A stretch of 64,000 bases of DNA from an uncultured Eubacteriales bacterium (GTDB taxonomy: Bacteria; Bacillota; Clostridia; Oscillospirales; CAG-272): contig CAKRYT010000003.1 in NCBI GenBank assembly GCA_934432675.1, positions 62,001 to 126,000 of the forward strand. Reading direction: 5' to 3'. Within the stretch, counting starts at the first letter, position 1. Each line of letters starts with the position of its first letter. The notes beneath the pieces are model-generated. The model did not search any database. It saw only the letters and a program-made list of their open reading frames with translations, and was not told the origin of the DNA. Positions 15,682-24,210 of this stretch are shown here, piece after piece. The position numbers were made by a program, and so were the translations under genes.

Positions 15682-17124
15682 ATGAATTCTGTCAAACGAG
15701 TAAACGGAAGGACAGTTGGCAAGAATGTGACCCTGTCTCTGCTTGCGCAATTTATATCTTTGACTGCCAGCTTTATCTTGGGATTCATCGTTCCGAAATT
15801 CATTGATGAATTCCAGTATTCCTATTGGCAGACATTTTTACTATATATCAGCTATGTCACACTGCTGCAATTCGGTGTTTTAGATGGCATTGTGCTGCGC
15901 TATGCACAGTACGATTATGATGAGCTTGATAAACCCCGCGTGCGCTCCCAACTGTATTTGTTGCTTGGGATGCTGTCTTTGATCGCAGTTGCCCTGTGTA
16001 TCTATGCATGGCTGTTTTTGGACGGGACGGCAAGGAGCATCGTTATTCTGGTCGCCGGTGGGATTCTCACCAAAAATCTGTTCACATACACGTCGTATAT
16101 CTTCCAAATAACCAACCGTATCAATTTATATGCATTGATCGTCATTGCACAGCGCACGGTATACGCTATGACGATCGTGGCATTCTTACTGGCACGCAAC
16201 AATGATTTTTACTGGTATTGCATTGCGGATCTGGTCGGCGATTTGTTCGGTATATTACTCGGTATTATCTTCACTCGGGATCTGTATTTCGGGCGTTCGC
16301 TTGCTCTCTGCGACTGTATCAACGAAGCAAAAGAGAATATCTCCGCGGGCTTCTTTTTGACTTTTGCAAGTTTTGCAGGCGGATTTTTGATTGTTGGCTC
16401 CAAGACGGTGATTCAGTGGCATTGGGATTCATTAACATTCGGAAAGCTGGCGTTCAGTTTCAGTGTTTCAATGGCGTTCGTCTCATTTGTCAATGCGATC
16501 GGAATCGTGCTGTTCCCATCACTTAAACGAATGGATGAGCAAGATCTTCCCAATGTATACGGTAAATTGCGCAGCGCATTTACAGTCTTTATTTTTGCGG
16601 TTTTGCTTTGCTACTTTCCCGGATGCTGGATTCTTGAAAAGTGGTTGCCCAAATATACGGAAAGCCTGACGTATCTCGGCGTTCTGCTCGCCATGATTAC
16701 ATTTTATACCCGTCTCAGCTTTTTGACGAATAATTATCTAAAGGCGTATCGCAAAGAAAAGCAGATGTTTATCATCAACGTTGTGACGGTAGCGCTGGGG
16801 CTGGGATCGTTTTTGCTTTGCGCGTACGGCTTTAATAATCTTGATCTACTGTTGTTCAGTGTCGTGCTGAGCATTATGTTGCGTTCGGTAGTCTCCGAAA
16901 TAGCAGTGGGGAAAGTCATCCACAAGAGCTTTTGGAAAGATTTTATCGTGGAGGCTTTGATGACGGCGGGCTTTATTGTGTCGGTGCGAGTGTTTTCCCT
17001 CTGGATCGGCTGTGCGGTTTACACCGGACTTCTGGCGGTCTATTTCGCCATTAATCACAAGGGGATCGCAGCAATGCTTCAAACCGTAGGACGCATATTA
17101 CGTAGGAAGGGAAACAGTCTATGA
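15682..17124 (+). CDS. Wzx-like polysaccharide flippase (MOP superfamily)
   Basis: 480 residues with about 12-14 hydrophobic segments, starting LSLLAQFISLTASFILGFIVPKFI (about 17-40). It probably flips the completed lipid-linked repeat unit across the membrane. The N-terminal helix pattern, FGVLDGIVLRYAQYDYD (about 66-82) and the long even spread of membrane helices fit the PST/MOP transporters rather than an ABC exporter. With the Wzy-like protein this makes the cluster a Wzx/Wzy-dependent system. A 66-nt spacer precedes it, with a weak ribosome site (GGTAATAGTAG). It ends overlapping rfbA by four bases, which is where the AT-rich module ends and GC-rich DNA resumes. Confidence 0.85.
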   Translation: MNSVKRVNGRTVGKNVTLSLLAQFISLTASFILGFIVPKFIDEFQYSYWQTFLLYISYVTLLQFGVLDGIVLRYAQYDYDELDKPRVRSQLYLLLGMLSLIAVALCIYAWLFLDGTARSIVILVAGGILTKNLFTYTSYIFQITNRINLYALIVIAQRTVYAMTIVAFLLARNNDFYWYCIADLVGDLFGILLGIIFTRDLYFGRSLALCDCINEAKENISAGFFLTFASFAGGFLIVGSKTVIQWHWDSLTFGKLAFSFSVSMAFVSFVNAIGIVLFPSLKRMDEQDLPNVYGKLRSAFTVFIFAVLLCYFPGCWILEKWLPKYTESLTYLGVLLAMITFYTRLSFLTNNYLKAYRKEKQMFIINVVTVALGLGSFLLCAYGFNNLDLLLFSVVLSIMLRSVVSEIAVGKVIHKSFWKDFIVEALMTAGFIVSVRVFSLWIGCAVYTGLLAVYFAINHKGIAAMLQTVGRILRRKGNSL

Positions 17125-18017
17125 AAGGCATTATTTTAGCCGGAGGGAGCGGTACGAGACTGTATCCTCTCACGCGCGTGACCAGTAAACAGCTGCTGCC
17201 GGTGTACGACAAACCGATGATCTACTACCCGCTGTCTGTGCTGATGAACGCGGGGATCCGGGATATTCTCATTATTTCCACGCCGCAGGATACGCCGCGG
17301 TTCCGGGAGCTGCTCTTGGACGGGGCGGAACTGGGTATCCGCCTGTCCTACGCGGTACAGCCGTCTCCCGACGGGCTCGCGCAGGCGTTCCTCATCGGGG
17401 CGGACTTCATCGGCGACGATTGCGTCGCCATGGTGCTCGGGGACAACATTTTCGCGGGGCACGGACTCAAAAAGTGCCTGCGCTCGGCGGTCGCGGCGGC
17501 AGAGCAGGACGGGCGGGCGACGGTATTCGGCTACTATGTGGACGACCCGGAGCGTTTCGGTATCGTGGAGTTTGACCGGGACGGGAAAGCCGTTTCCATT
17601 GAAGAAAAACCGAAAATTCCGAAGAGCAATTATTGCGTCACGGGGCTCTATTTTTACCCGAACAGCGTAGTGCAATACGCACGCGGGATCAAGCCCTCCG
17701 CACGCGGTGAGTTGGAGATCACCGATCTCAACAAAATGTATCTGGATCGGGGCAATCTCCTCGTCGAAGTGCTCGGGCAGGGATTTACCTGGCTGGATAC
17801 GGGAACGATGGACAGTCTCGTGGACGCGACCAACTTCGTGCGTACCGTCGAGACGCACCAGCACCGCAAGATCGGGTGCATCGAGGAGATCGCCTACCTG
17901 AACGGTTGGATCGGGCGCGAGCAGTTGCTGGCACTGTACGAGAGCATGAAAAAGAACGAATACGGACAGTATCTGAAAGACGTACTGGACGGCAAATACA
18001 TAAACGGGTTGTACTGA
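17121..18017 (+). CDS. rfbA: glucose-1-phosphate thymidylyltransferase
   Basis: Makes dTDP-glucose from dTTP and glucose 1-phosphate, the first step of dTDP-L-rhamnose synthesis. 298 residues. The start MKGIILAGGSGTRLYPLT (1-18) is the nucleotide-binding loop, KQLLPVYDKPMIYYPLS (26-42) follows, then VLGDNIFAGHGL (about 108-119) with the metal-binding Asp, and EEKPKIPKSNYCVTGLYFY (about 163-181). Length and motifs are those of RfbA/RmlA. Its start overlaps the flippase stop. The next three genes complete the pathway. Confidence 0.97.
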   Translation: MKGIILAGGSGTRLYPLTRVTSKQLLPVYDKPMIYYPLSVLMNAGIRDILIISTPQDTPRFRELLLDGAELGIRLSYAVQPSPDGLAQAFLIGADFIGDDCVAMVLGDNIFAGHGLKKCLRSAVAAAEQDGRATVFGYYVDDPERFGIVEFDRDGKAVSIEEKPKIPKSNYCVTGLYFYPNSVVQYARGIKPSARGELEITDLNKMYLDRGNLLVEVLGQGFTWLDTGTMDSLVDATNFVRTVETHQHRKIGCIEEIAYLNGWIGREQLLALYESMKKNEYGQYLKDVLDGKYINGLY

Positions 18018-18018
18018 T

Positions 18019-18627
18019 ATGGGACAGATTAAAGTCGAAAAGAATGCGGGCGGTATCGAGGGGCTCTGCGTGATCGAGCCCACCGTGCACGGGGACAGCC
18101 GCGGCTACTTTATGGAGACCTATAACCGGGCGGATATGGCGGAGGAGGGGCTCGATATGGAGTTCGTGCAGGACAATCAGTCCTCCTCCGGCAAAGGCGT
18201 GTTGCGGGGGCTGCATTTTCAGCGGCATTATCCGCAGGGGAAACTGGTGCGCGTCATCCGCGGCCGCGTTTTTGACGTGGCAGTCGACCTCCGATGTGAG
18301 AGTGCCACTTTCGGGAAATGGTACGGGGTGGAACTGAGCGAAGAAAATAAAAAGCAGTTTTATATCCCGAAAGGCTTTGCACACGGGTACCTGGTGCTCA
18401 GCGACTGGGCGGAATTTCTTTACAAATGCACTGACTTCTATCATCCCGGTGATGACGGAGGCATTCTTTGGAATGACCCTGCGCTCGGCATTCGCTGGCC
18501 GGAGACGCGGGGCACCGATGCGGGGAGCGGGTCGCCCGCCGGGTATGCCATGGAGGACGGGACGCCGCTCAATATCAACGAGCGCGACCGGAACTGGCCG
18601 ACGCTGGGGGACGCCTTTACGTTCTGA
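18019..18627 (+). CDS. rfbC: dTDP-4-dehydrorhamnose 3,5-epimerase
   Basis: Third enzyme of dTDP-L-rhamnose synthesis, epimerising C3 and C5 of the 4-keto sugar. 202 residues with a cupin fold: DSRGYFMETYN (about 26-36), QDNQSSSGKGVLRGLHFQ (about 53-70) with the catalytic His in LRGLHFQ, QGKLVRVIRGRVFDVAVDLR (about 75-94), and IPKGFAHGYLVLSD (about 115-128). It starts one nt after the rfbA stop and ends two nt before rfbD. All catalytic blocks are intact. Confidence 0.96.
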   Translation: MGQIKVEKNAGGIEGLCVIEPTVHGDSRGYFMETYNRADMAEEGLDMEFVQDNQSSSGKGVLRGLHFQRHYPQGKLVRVIRGRVFDVAVDLRCESATFGKWYGVELSEENKKQFYIPKGFAHGYLVLSDWAEFLYKCTDFYHPGDDGGILWNDPALGIRWPETRGTDAGSGSPAGYAMEDGTPLNINERDRNWPTLGDAFTF

Positions 18628-18629
18628 CG

Positions 18630-19529
18630 ATGAAAAAAGATACAAGAATTTTAGTGACGGGCGCGAACGGGCAACTCGGTTACGATACCGTGCGGGAACT
18701 CACGGAGCGCGGCTATACCGACGTGCGCGGGATCGACGTGGAAGACCTCGATATTACGGATGAGGCAGCGGTGCGGCACTATATCGCATCGTATCGCCCC
18801 GAGGTCGTCATGCACAACGCCGCGTGGACGGCGGTGGACAAGGCGGAGGAGATGCCGGAGCGCGTCTACGCGGTCAATGCACTGGGGACCGGGTATATCG
18901 CGGCGGCATGCCGTGACGTGGGTGCCAAAATGCTGTATATTTCCACCGATTACGTCTTTCCCGGTGACGGTGACGGGTACTATGAGCCGCAGGACGAAAA
19001 GGGCCCGCTCGGTACCTACGGAAAGACCAAAAGCGCGGGGGAGGATCTCGTGCGGGAACTCCTTGACCGTTGGTTTATCGTTCGTATTTCCTGGGTCTTC
19101 GGCATCCACGGCAACAACTTTGTGAAGACCATGTTGCGGCTTGCCGAGACGAAGACCGAACTGTCCGTCGTCTGCGACCAGATCGGCTCCCCTACCTATA
19201 CCTATGACCTTTCAAAACTCCTTTGCGATATGATCGAAACGGAGCGATACGGTATCTATCATGCAACGAACGAGGGTGTCTGCTCGTGGTATGAGTTTGC
19301 CAAATATATTTTTGAAGTAGCGGGCGTGACCGGTATGAGGGTGGATCCGATCCTTACGCGGGACTATCAGGCGCGCGTCAGACAGGCGTATCGCCCCCTG
19401 AACAGCCGGATGAGCAAAGACAAATTGGTCGAGAGCGGTTTCCACCGTCTGCCGGATTGGCAGGATGCCGTCCGACGGTATATCACGGAAGAATTACAGA
19501 TTCGCGGAGAGGTACAGAAACATGAGTAA
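18630..19529 (+). CDS. rfbD: dTDP-4-dehydrorhamnose reductase
   Basis: Last enzyme of dTDP-L-rhamnose synthesis: NAD(P)H-dependent reduction of the 4-keto group. 299 residues, extended short-chain dehydrogenase. RILVTGANGQLGYDT (5-19) binds the cofactor. DLDITDEAAV, HNAAWTAVDKAEE (about 68-80), YISTDYVFPGDG (about 107-118) and YGKTKSAGE (about 130-138, catalytic Tyr and Lys) follow. The ribosome site is poor, so translation may be coupled to rfbC, two nt upstream. The 3' end overlaps rfbB by eight bases. Confidence 0.96.
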   Translation: MKKDTRILVTGANGQLGYDTVRELTERGYTDVRGIDVEDLDITDEAAVRHYIASYRPEVVMHNAAWTAVDKAEEMPERVYAVNALGTGYIAAACRDVGAKMLYISTDYVFPGDGDGYYEPQDEKGPLGTYGKTKSAGEDLVRELLDRWFIVRISWVFGIHGNNFVKTMLRLAETKTELSVVCDQIGSPTYTYDLSKLLCDMIETERYGIYHATNEGVCSWYEFAKYIFEVAGVTGMRVDPILTRDYQARVRQAYRPLNSRMSKDKLVESGFHRLPDWQDAVRRYITEELQIRGEVQKHE

Positions 19530-20544
19530 ATTTCTTGTGACCGGTGGTGCCGGTTTTATCGGGGGCAATTTTCTGCACATGATGACGGCACAGTATCCGG
19601 ACGACGAATACGTATGTCTCGATGCACTCACCTACGCCGGGAATATGGAAACTCTCGCGCCGATCATGGGGAGAGGGAATTTCCGTTTCGTGCACGAGAA
19701 CATCTGCAATCGTGAGGCGGTCTTCACGCTTTTCGGGCAGGAGCATTTTGATTACGTGATCAATTTTGCCGCGGAAAGCCACGTCGATCGCTCGATCAGC
19801 GACCCCGAGATCTTCCTCAAAACCAACGTTTTCGGCACGCAGGTGCTCCTCGACGCCTGCCGTACCTACGGCATTAGGCGGTACCACCAGGTCAGCACCG
19901 ACGAGGTGTACGGGGACCTGCCGCTGGATCGCCCGGACCTGTTTTTCACGGAAGAAACGCCGATCCATACCTCCTCTCCGTATTCCGCGAGTAAGGCGGG
20001 GGCGGATCTTTTGGTGCTCGCTTACCACAGGACGTACGGGCTCCCCGTGACCGTCAGCCGTTGTTCCAACAACTACGGGCCGTATCATTTCCCGGAGAAA
20101 CTCATTCCGCTCATGATCCAGAAGGCACAGCGTAACGAGCCGCTCCCGGTATACGGCAACGGTGCGAACGTGCGGGATTGGCTGTACGTAGGCGATCACT
20201 GTACGGCGATCGATCTCGTCGTCCGCCACGGCCGCGACGGAGAAGTCTACAACATCGGCGGGCACAACGAGCGTACCAACCTCGAAGTCGTCAGGACGAT
20301 TCTTGCGGCACTCGGAAAGCCGGAGAGCCTCATCACCTACGTGAAAGACAGACCCGGGCATGACCTGCGCTACGCGATGGATCCGACGAAGATCGAAAAC
20401 GAACTCGGCTGGAAGCCGAAACATAATTTTGACACCGGTATCCGGGAGACCATCCGCTGGAATTTGGAGAATGCCGCGTGGCTCTCCCACGTGGAAAGCG
20501 GTGAGTATCTGCATTGGCTGGAACAGAATTACACCAAGCGGTAA
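19522..20544 (+). CDS. rfbB: dTDP-glucose 4,6-dehydratase
   Basis: Second enzyme of dTDP-L-rhamnose synthesis. 340 residues: FLVTGGAGFIGGNF (4-17) is the NAD-binding loop, INFAAESHVDRSISDPEIF (about 80-98), the QVSTDEVYGDL block with catalytic Asp-Glu (about 123-133), and PYSASKAGADLL (about 153-164) with Tyr-x3-Lys. I place the start at 19522, eight bases inside rfbD, because GGAGAGG lies just upstream and the protein then begins MSKFLVTGG. The open frame to 19465 would add 19 unrelated residues. The order A-C-D-B differs from the B-D-A-C order of enterobacteria. Confidence 0.97.
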   Translation: MSKFLVTGGAGFIGGNFLHMMTAQYPDDEYVCLDALTYAGNMETLAPIMGRGNFRFVHENICNREAVFTLFGQEHFDYVINFAAESHVDRSISDPEIFLKTNVFGTQVLLDACRTYGIRRYHQVSTDEVYGDLPLDRPDLFFTEETPIHTSSPYSASKAGADLLVLAYHRTYGLPVTVSRCSNNYGPYHFPEKLIPLMIQKAQRNEPLPVYGNGANVRDWLYVGDHCTAIDLVVRHGRDGEVYNIGGHNERTNLEVVRTILAALGKPESLITYVKDRPGHDLRYAMDPTKIENELGWKPKHNFDTGIRETIRWNLENAAWLSHVESGEYLHWLEQNYTKR

Positions 20545-20564
20545 AAACGTGCGGGGAGGGGACC

Positions 20565-21758
20565 ATGAGGGAATACCGATCGGCAAACGACAGACCTCCG
20601 GAGGAGGGGGCACGCACAGTCGCGCGGGCCCTGTCCGATGTTCTGCTGCCTCTCTTGCGCGCTGTTTTGACGGGCGGTGACCTGCCGCCGCTCACGCTCA
20701 CGCCGGAGTTGGTTTCTTTTTGTACGGCGCAGCAACTGATCGGCTTTCTGCACCATGCCCTGCGGTGCGGGGGAGAGGTGGAGAACACCGAGCAGGCGGC
20801 CCTGGTCAAAAAAAGTTATTCGCTTTCCGTCGCGCAGCAGATACAGCAGGATTACTATCGGGAGCGGATATTTGCGTCTCTCACGGCGGCGGGGATTCCG
20901 TATCTGCCGCTGAAAGGCGAATCACTGCGTGCGGTATATCCGTCGCCGGATCTGCGTTTTTCCTGCGACATTGACTTCTTCTACCCGAAAGAGTACCGTG
21001 CCGGGGTCCATGCCATTCTGACCGAATGCGGGTTCCGGAAACAAAAGTCGGATCCGCATAACGATTCGTACGTTTTGGGTGCCGTGCACATTGAGCCCCA
21101 TTTCGCTATGAGCGACGGGGAGGAGAACTGCGAGAAATACTTTGCGGATATCTGGTCGAGGCTCGTGGCGGAGGACGGCACCCGCTACCGCTTTACGCCG
21201 GAGGATACCTACGTGTATCTGCTCCTGCACGCTTATAAGCATTTTGTGCTCGGCGGCGCGGGGGTCCGTTCGGTCGCGGACGCGTGGCTTTGGAAAAAGG
21301 CACACCCGGATATGGACGGAGAGGTCCTCGGGCGAGGCTACCGGGAACTCGGTATTACGCGCTTTGCCGCGCAGTATGAGCGTCTCGGGCGCGTTTGGTT
21401 TGAGGGAGAGCCGGGCGACGCGGACACGGATATGCTGACGCAATACCTGTGTGCGGGCGGTGCCTACGGCACCCTGGAACAGGGGGCACTGATGGGGCTG
21501 GCGTCACGCGGGCAGTCGAAGCGTATGCGCTTTTCTTATGTCTTCCGGCGGGTTTTCCTGCCATACCGACAATTACGCCTGCAATACCCGATCCTGCGGA
21601 AGATTCCCGTCCTGTATCCGTTCTGTACCGTTCTGCGTTGGTTCCGCGTGCTGTTCTCCAAGGACCGCAAACACGTGCGCCGCGATCTTTCGGTGGCAGG
21701 CGGAATACAACCCGAAACGGCAGAGCGGGCAAGACGGATCTGGGACCTGATCCATTGA
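20565..21758 (+). CDS. nucleotidyltransferase-fold protein (NTP_transf_5-like)
   Basis: 397 residues. The nucleotidyltransferase core is in the middle: PYLPLKGESLRAVYP (about 115-129), then the metal-binding-like DIDFFYP (about 139-145), HIEPHF (about 174-179), and YLLLHAYKHFVLGGAGVRSVADAWL (about 219-243). This is the pattern of the uncharacterised nucleotidyltransferase family often found at the ends of surface-glycan clusters. The activity is unknown; transfer of a nucleotide or a regulatory modification is possible. The start at 20565 follows GGGGAGGGGACC. The frame from 20514 overlaps rfbB. A basic C-terminus (SKDRKHVRR) may touch the membrane. It is the last gene of the operon before the terminator at 21951. 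Confidence 0.75.
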   Translation: MREYRSANDRPPEEGARTVARALSDVLLPLLRAVLTGGDLPPLTLTPELVSFCTAQQLIGFLHHALRCGGEVENTEQAALVKKSYSLSVAQQIQQDYYRERIFASLTAAGIPYLPLKGESLRAVYPSPDLRFSCDIDFFYPKEYRAGVHAILTECGFRKQKSDPHNDSYVLGAVHIEPHFAMSDGEENCEKYFADIWSRLVAEDGTRYRFTPEDTYVYLLLHAYKHFVLGGAGVRSVADAWLWKKAHPDMDGEVLGRGYRELGITRFAAQYERLGRVWFEGEPGDADTDMLTQYLCAGGAYGTLEQGALMGLASRGQSKRMRFSYVFRRVFLPYRQLRLQYPILRKIPVLYPFCTVLRWFRVLFSKDRKHVRRDLSVAGGIQPETAERARRIWDLIH

Positions 21759-21784
21759 GCGGGGAGCCTGCGGGTAAAAACCGT

Positions 21785-21936
21785 AACGCCCGATAGAGTA
21801 CCCGCCGCTACACCTGACGGAACACCCGGCGGAGCACCTGACGCTACACCCGGCGGAGCACCCGACGGGACGCCCGGCGTAACGCCCGACGGAGCACTCC
21901 GTTGCAACACTTACAATAACGCCCGACGGGACGACC
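21785..21936. repeat. degenerate 12-nt tandem array after the glycan operon
   Basis: About twelve units of the form aNCRCCYGRCGG, for example TACACCTGACGG, AACACCCGGCGG, AGCACCCGACGG, AACGCCCGACGG. The array is strict in period from 21785 to 21916, then shifts by one base. It lies between the last operon gene and its terminator, so it would be in the 3' untranslated region. No gene is supported on either strand; apparent Pro/Gly/Ser-rich frames are just the repeat read out. Confidence 0.9.
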
Positions 21937-21950
21937 ATTTCTTTGAAACA

Positions 21951-21990
21951 AATACAGCCGCACGGCAGAGATGCCGTGCGGCTGTATTTT
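21951..21990. terminator. bidirectional intrinsic terminator
   Basis: Perfect 17-bp stem AATACAGCCGCACGGCA (21951-21967) and its complement (21972-21988), GAGA loop, TTTT on the plus strand and TTTG-TTT on the minus strand. It separates the convergent glycan operon and acyl-CoA synthetase gene. Confidence 0.92.
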
Positions 21991-22029
21991 CGTGCTGTTT
22001 TGAGTAAGCAAACGGTGCCGCGGTGGGGT

Positions 22030-23757
22030 TTACGCCTCGGTTTCGGTCTTGACGGTGGTGAAGGCGTACATCGCACTGGTGCGCTTGATCTTATTCGTAG
22101 TCGTTTTCTCGAAGGGAATATCGCGGATAAAGAACTTGGAGATCCGTTTGTAACCGGGGAGGCGGCGGCAGGCCTTGGCAATATCCTTTTTGAGCGACGC
22201 CTCCGGGTCTGTAATTTTCAGTTCCTTGACCTTATCCTCGGAGAGGTAAATCTCGGCACCGAGGGCGACCTCTTCGCCGCGTTCGTTCTTAATGCCGAAG
22301 ACGAGGACTTCCTGAATATACGGGATGCCGGACAGATCGTTTTCGATCTCCTCGGGGAAGATGTTTTTACCGTTGTCGAGGACGATGAGGTTCTTCTTGC
22401 GTCCCGTGATGAGAAGTTGTCCCTTTTCGTTGAATCTGCCGTAGTCACCCGTGTGGAACGTGCCGTCGGGCATCAGGACCTCTGCAGTGAGATCGGGGCG
22501 TTTGTAGTACCCGAGCATGACGGTATCGCCCTTGACACAGATCTCGCCGTTGCCGTCTTCATCCGGGTCTTCGATGGTCACGTCGACGCAGCGGAGCGGG
22601 ATGCCGACGGTGGAGCAGTCGTTGAAGTCGTCCTGGTTGGCACTGACGAGCGGAGAGCACTCCGTGATGCCGTAGCCGTTGACGAGAGCAATGCCGATGG
22701 AGTCAAAGAACGCCCCGAGTTCGGGACGGAGCGGAGCCCCGCCGCAGACGATCTTTTTGAGGTTGCCGCCGAATGCCTCGTGGATGCTCTTGAAGAGGGA
22801 TGCACGCTTGTCGACGCCGATCTTGCGTAGCCCGTTCGAAGAAGCGATGGCGGCGCGGAGGAAGAATTCCTTGCCGGTTGCCTTGGCGTTGCTCCAAATC
22901 TTTTTGTAGAACATTTCGGCAAAGGCGGGCACGACGTAAATATAATCGGGTTTGAACAGTTGCAGGTTAGGCAGGACGTGGCGCAGGTTGTCGTTGATGC
23001 ACAGAGTGCTTTGGTGCAGGATGGCGACGAGGATGCCCGCCACCGCCTCGTAGGTGTGATGGTAGGGCAGGACGGAGAGCCCCGTATCGTAGATCGTCGA
23101 GATTTCCAGACCGTAACAGGTGCAGGAGAGCAGGTTTTTTTCGGAGAGCATGACACCCTTTGCGAGCCCTGTGGTACCGGAGGTGTAGACGAGGAGGGCG
23201 AGGTCCTCCGGGGGTCTTACGTGGGTGAGGAGCACGCCGGGGGCGTTCTTTTCGAGGTCATATCCGTGTACCAGCAGTTTGGCAAACGAGAGGCATTTCC
23301 CGTCGTCCTCGGTGCGGGAGAGATTTACGATATGCGTCACTTTCGGGATTTTGTCTCCGTTCTCACGGAGTACTTCCTCGTACTTGTCATCGCAGAAAAC
23401 GATCGTGGAGTCCGAGTTGTCGATGACGTGCAGATAGTCCTCGGGCGGCAGTTCTTTGTCCACGGGGACGAAGACGCCGTCCCCGGCGAGTGCGGTGAGG
23501 TACAGCGTGATATAATCGTAACTGTTGGCACCGATCATGGCAATATGGGAAGAGAGATGCCCGAGTTCGTCGAGGGCGGCACCGAGTGCCATCACGCGAT
23601 GATAGAATTCCGCGTATGTCGCGTTTTGTACGTCCTTTCCCACAAAATAGCGATAGGCAATCTTGTCGCCGGCTTCGTCTTTCGCGAGGGCGAGCAGATC
23701 CTTGACGCTTTTCAGGTGCGGGACTTCGTAATAGGTAATGTTCGGATTGGTTGCCAT
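22030..23757 (-). CDS. AMP-forming acyl-CoA synthetase (long-chain-fatty-acid--CoA ligase-like)
   Basis: Activates a carboxylic acid, probably a fatty acid, through an acyl-adenylate. 575 residues of the ANL superfamily: YTSGTTGLAKGVML (about 189-202, phosphate loop), VLPYHHTYE (about 224-232), NGYGITECSP (about 340-349), TGDYGRF (about 411-417), and GRKKNLIVLDNGKNI then FPEEIE (about 426-446) of the hinge and mobile domain, with the final Lys-rich region containing the catalytic lysine (TTTNKIKR). The start at 23757 gives MATNPNITYYE after AGAGGATTCAAAT. The frame to 23853 runs into the promoter. It is monocistronic and convergent with the glycan operon. The exact chain length is unknown. 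Confidence 0.9.
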   Translation of the reverse strand: MATNPNITYYEVPHLKSVKDLLALAKDEAGDKIAYRYFVGKDVQNATYAEFYHRVMALGAALDELGHLSSHIAMIGANSYDYITLYLTALAGDGVFVPVDKELPPEDYLHVIDNSDSTIVFCDDKYEEVLRENGDKIPKVTHIVNLSRTEDDGKCLSFAKLLVHGYDLEKNAPGVLLTHVRPPEDLALLVYTSGTTGLAKGVMLSEKNLLSCTCYGLEISTIYDTGLSVLPYHHTYEAVAGILVAILHQSTLCINDNLRHVLPNLQLFKPDYIYVVPAFAEMFYKKIWSNAKATGKEFFLRAAIASSNGLRKIGVDKRASLFKSIHEAFGGNLKKIVCGGAPLRPELGAFFDSIGIALVNGYGITECSPLVSANQDDFNDCSTVGIPLRCVDVTIEDPDEDGNGEICVKGDTVMLGYYKRPDLTAEVLMPDGTFHTGDYGRFNEKGQLLITGRKKNLIVLDNGKNIFPEEIENDLSGIPYIQEVLVFGIKNERGEEVALGAEIYLSEDKVKELKITDPEASLKKDIAKACRRLPGYKRISKFFIRDIPFEKTTTNKIKRTSAMYAFTTVKTETEA

Positions 23758-23851
23758 ATTTGAATCCTCTTTCGGTATGGGTCTTGTGCGGGGGCAGCAC
23801 GGGGGAGTCACTATGCAGGATATTTTTGCCCCGGTGACTCGCAGATAACAC

Positions 23852-23881
23852 ATTTTATCATCAAATGCGAAAAACGGTCAA
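23852..23881 (-). promoter_or_regulatory. sigma-A promoter of the acyl-CoA synthetase gene
   Basis: Minus-strand TTGACC (23876-23881), 18-nt spacer, TAAAAT (23852-23857), about 95 nt upstream of the start codon. Between this and the plus-strand promoter at 24148 (23882-24147) I see no gene or clear element. Confidence 0.65.
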
Positions 23882-24147
23882 TGGAAACGACGTGACATTA
23901 GAGCCCCTCTCTCACGTTTAGAAAACTCTCCGCAGAAGAGAGTCACAGGTTTTTTCGGCTCCTCCTTGCCGTTTTAACCGTTTTGACACAAATCGCGTTT
24001 CAACGCCGCCCCCGCTGCGCAGGCTTGTCGGAGGGGCAGCCGTCCGCTTCCCGGAGAGCCGCCGGGTCTGTGTCACACACAACGGGCACGACGGCGGTGT
24101 GCGCTTTTTTCGCTGCCAAAGTACCCCGCACGCCGGCTTATGCGCGA

Positions 24148-24176
24148 TTGACACAGGCGCGCGTATGTGATACAAT
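24148..24176 (+). promoter_or_regulatory. sigma-A promoter of the RNA methyltransferase gene
   Basis: TTGACA (24148-24153), 17-nt spacer, TACAAT (24171-24176), 35 nt before the start codon. Confidence 0.85.
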
Positions 24177-24210
24177 ACCGCGTGGATAAAAGACGAAAGG
24201 GAGGCAACCG

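Noticed and set aside
21785..21936. CRISPR array
   Set aside because: Units are only 12 nt, contiguous, with no spacers and no cas genes nearby.
21573..22181. Minus-strand Gly/Ser/Cys-repeat protein over the 12-nt array
   Set aside because: Every frame of a 12-nt repeat looks repetitive; it overlaps the acyl-CoA synthetase end and the terminator and lacks a ribosome site.
23918..24175. Small minus-strand gene between the acyl-CoA synthetase and methyltransferase genes
   Set aside because: No ribosome site, no motif, and it overlaps the plus-strand promoter at 24148.
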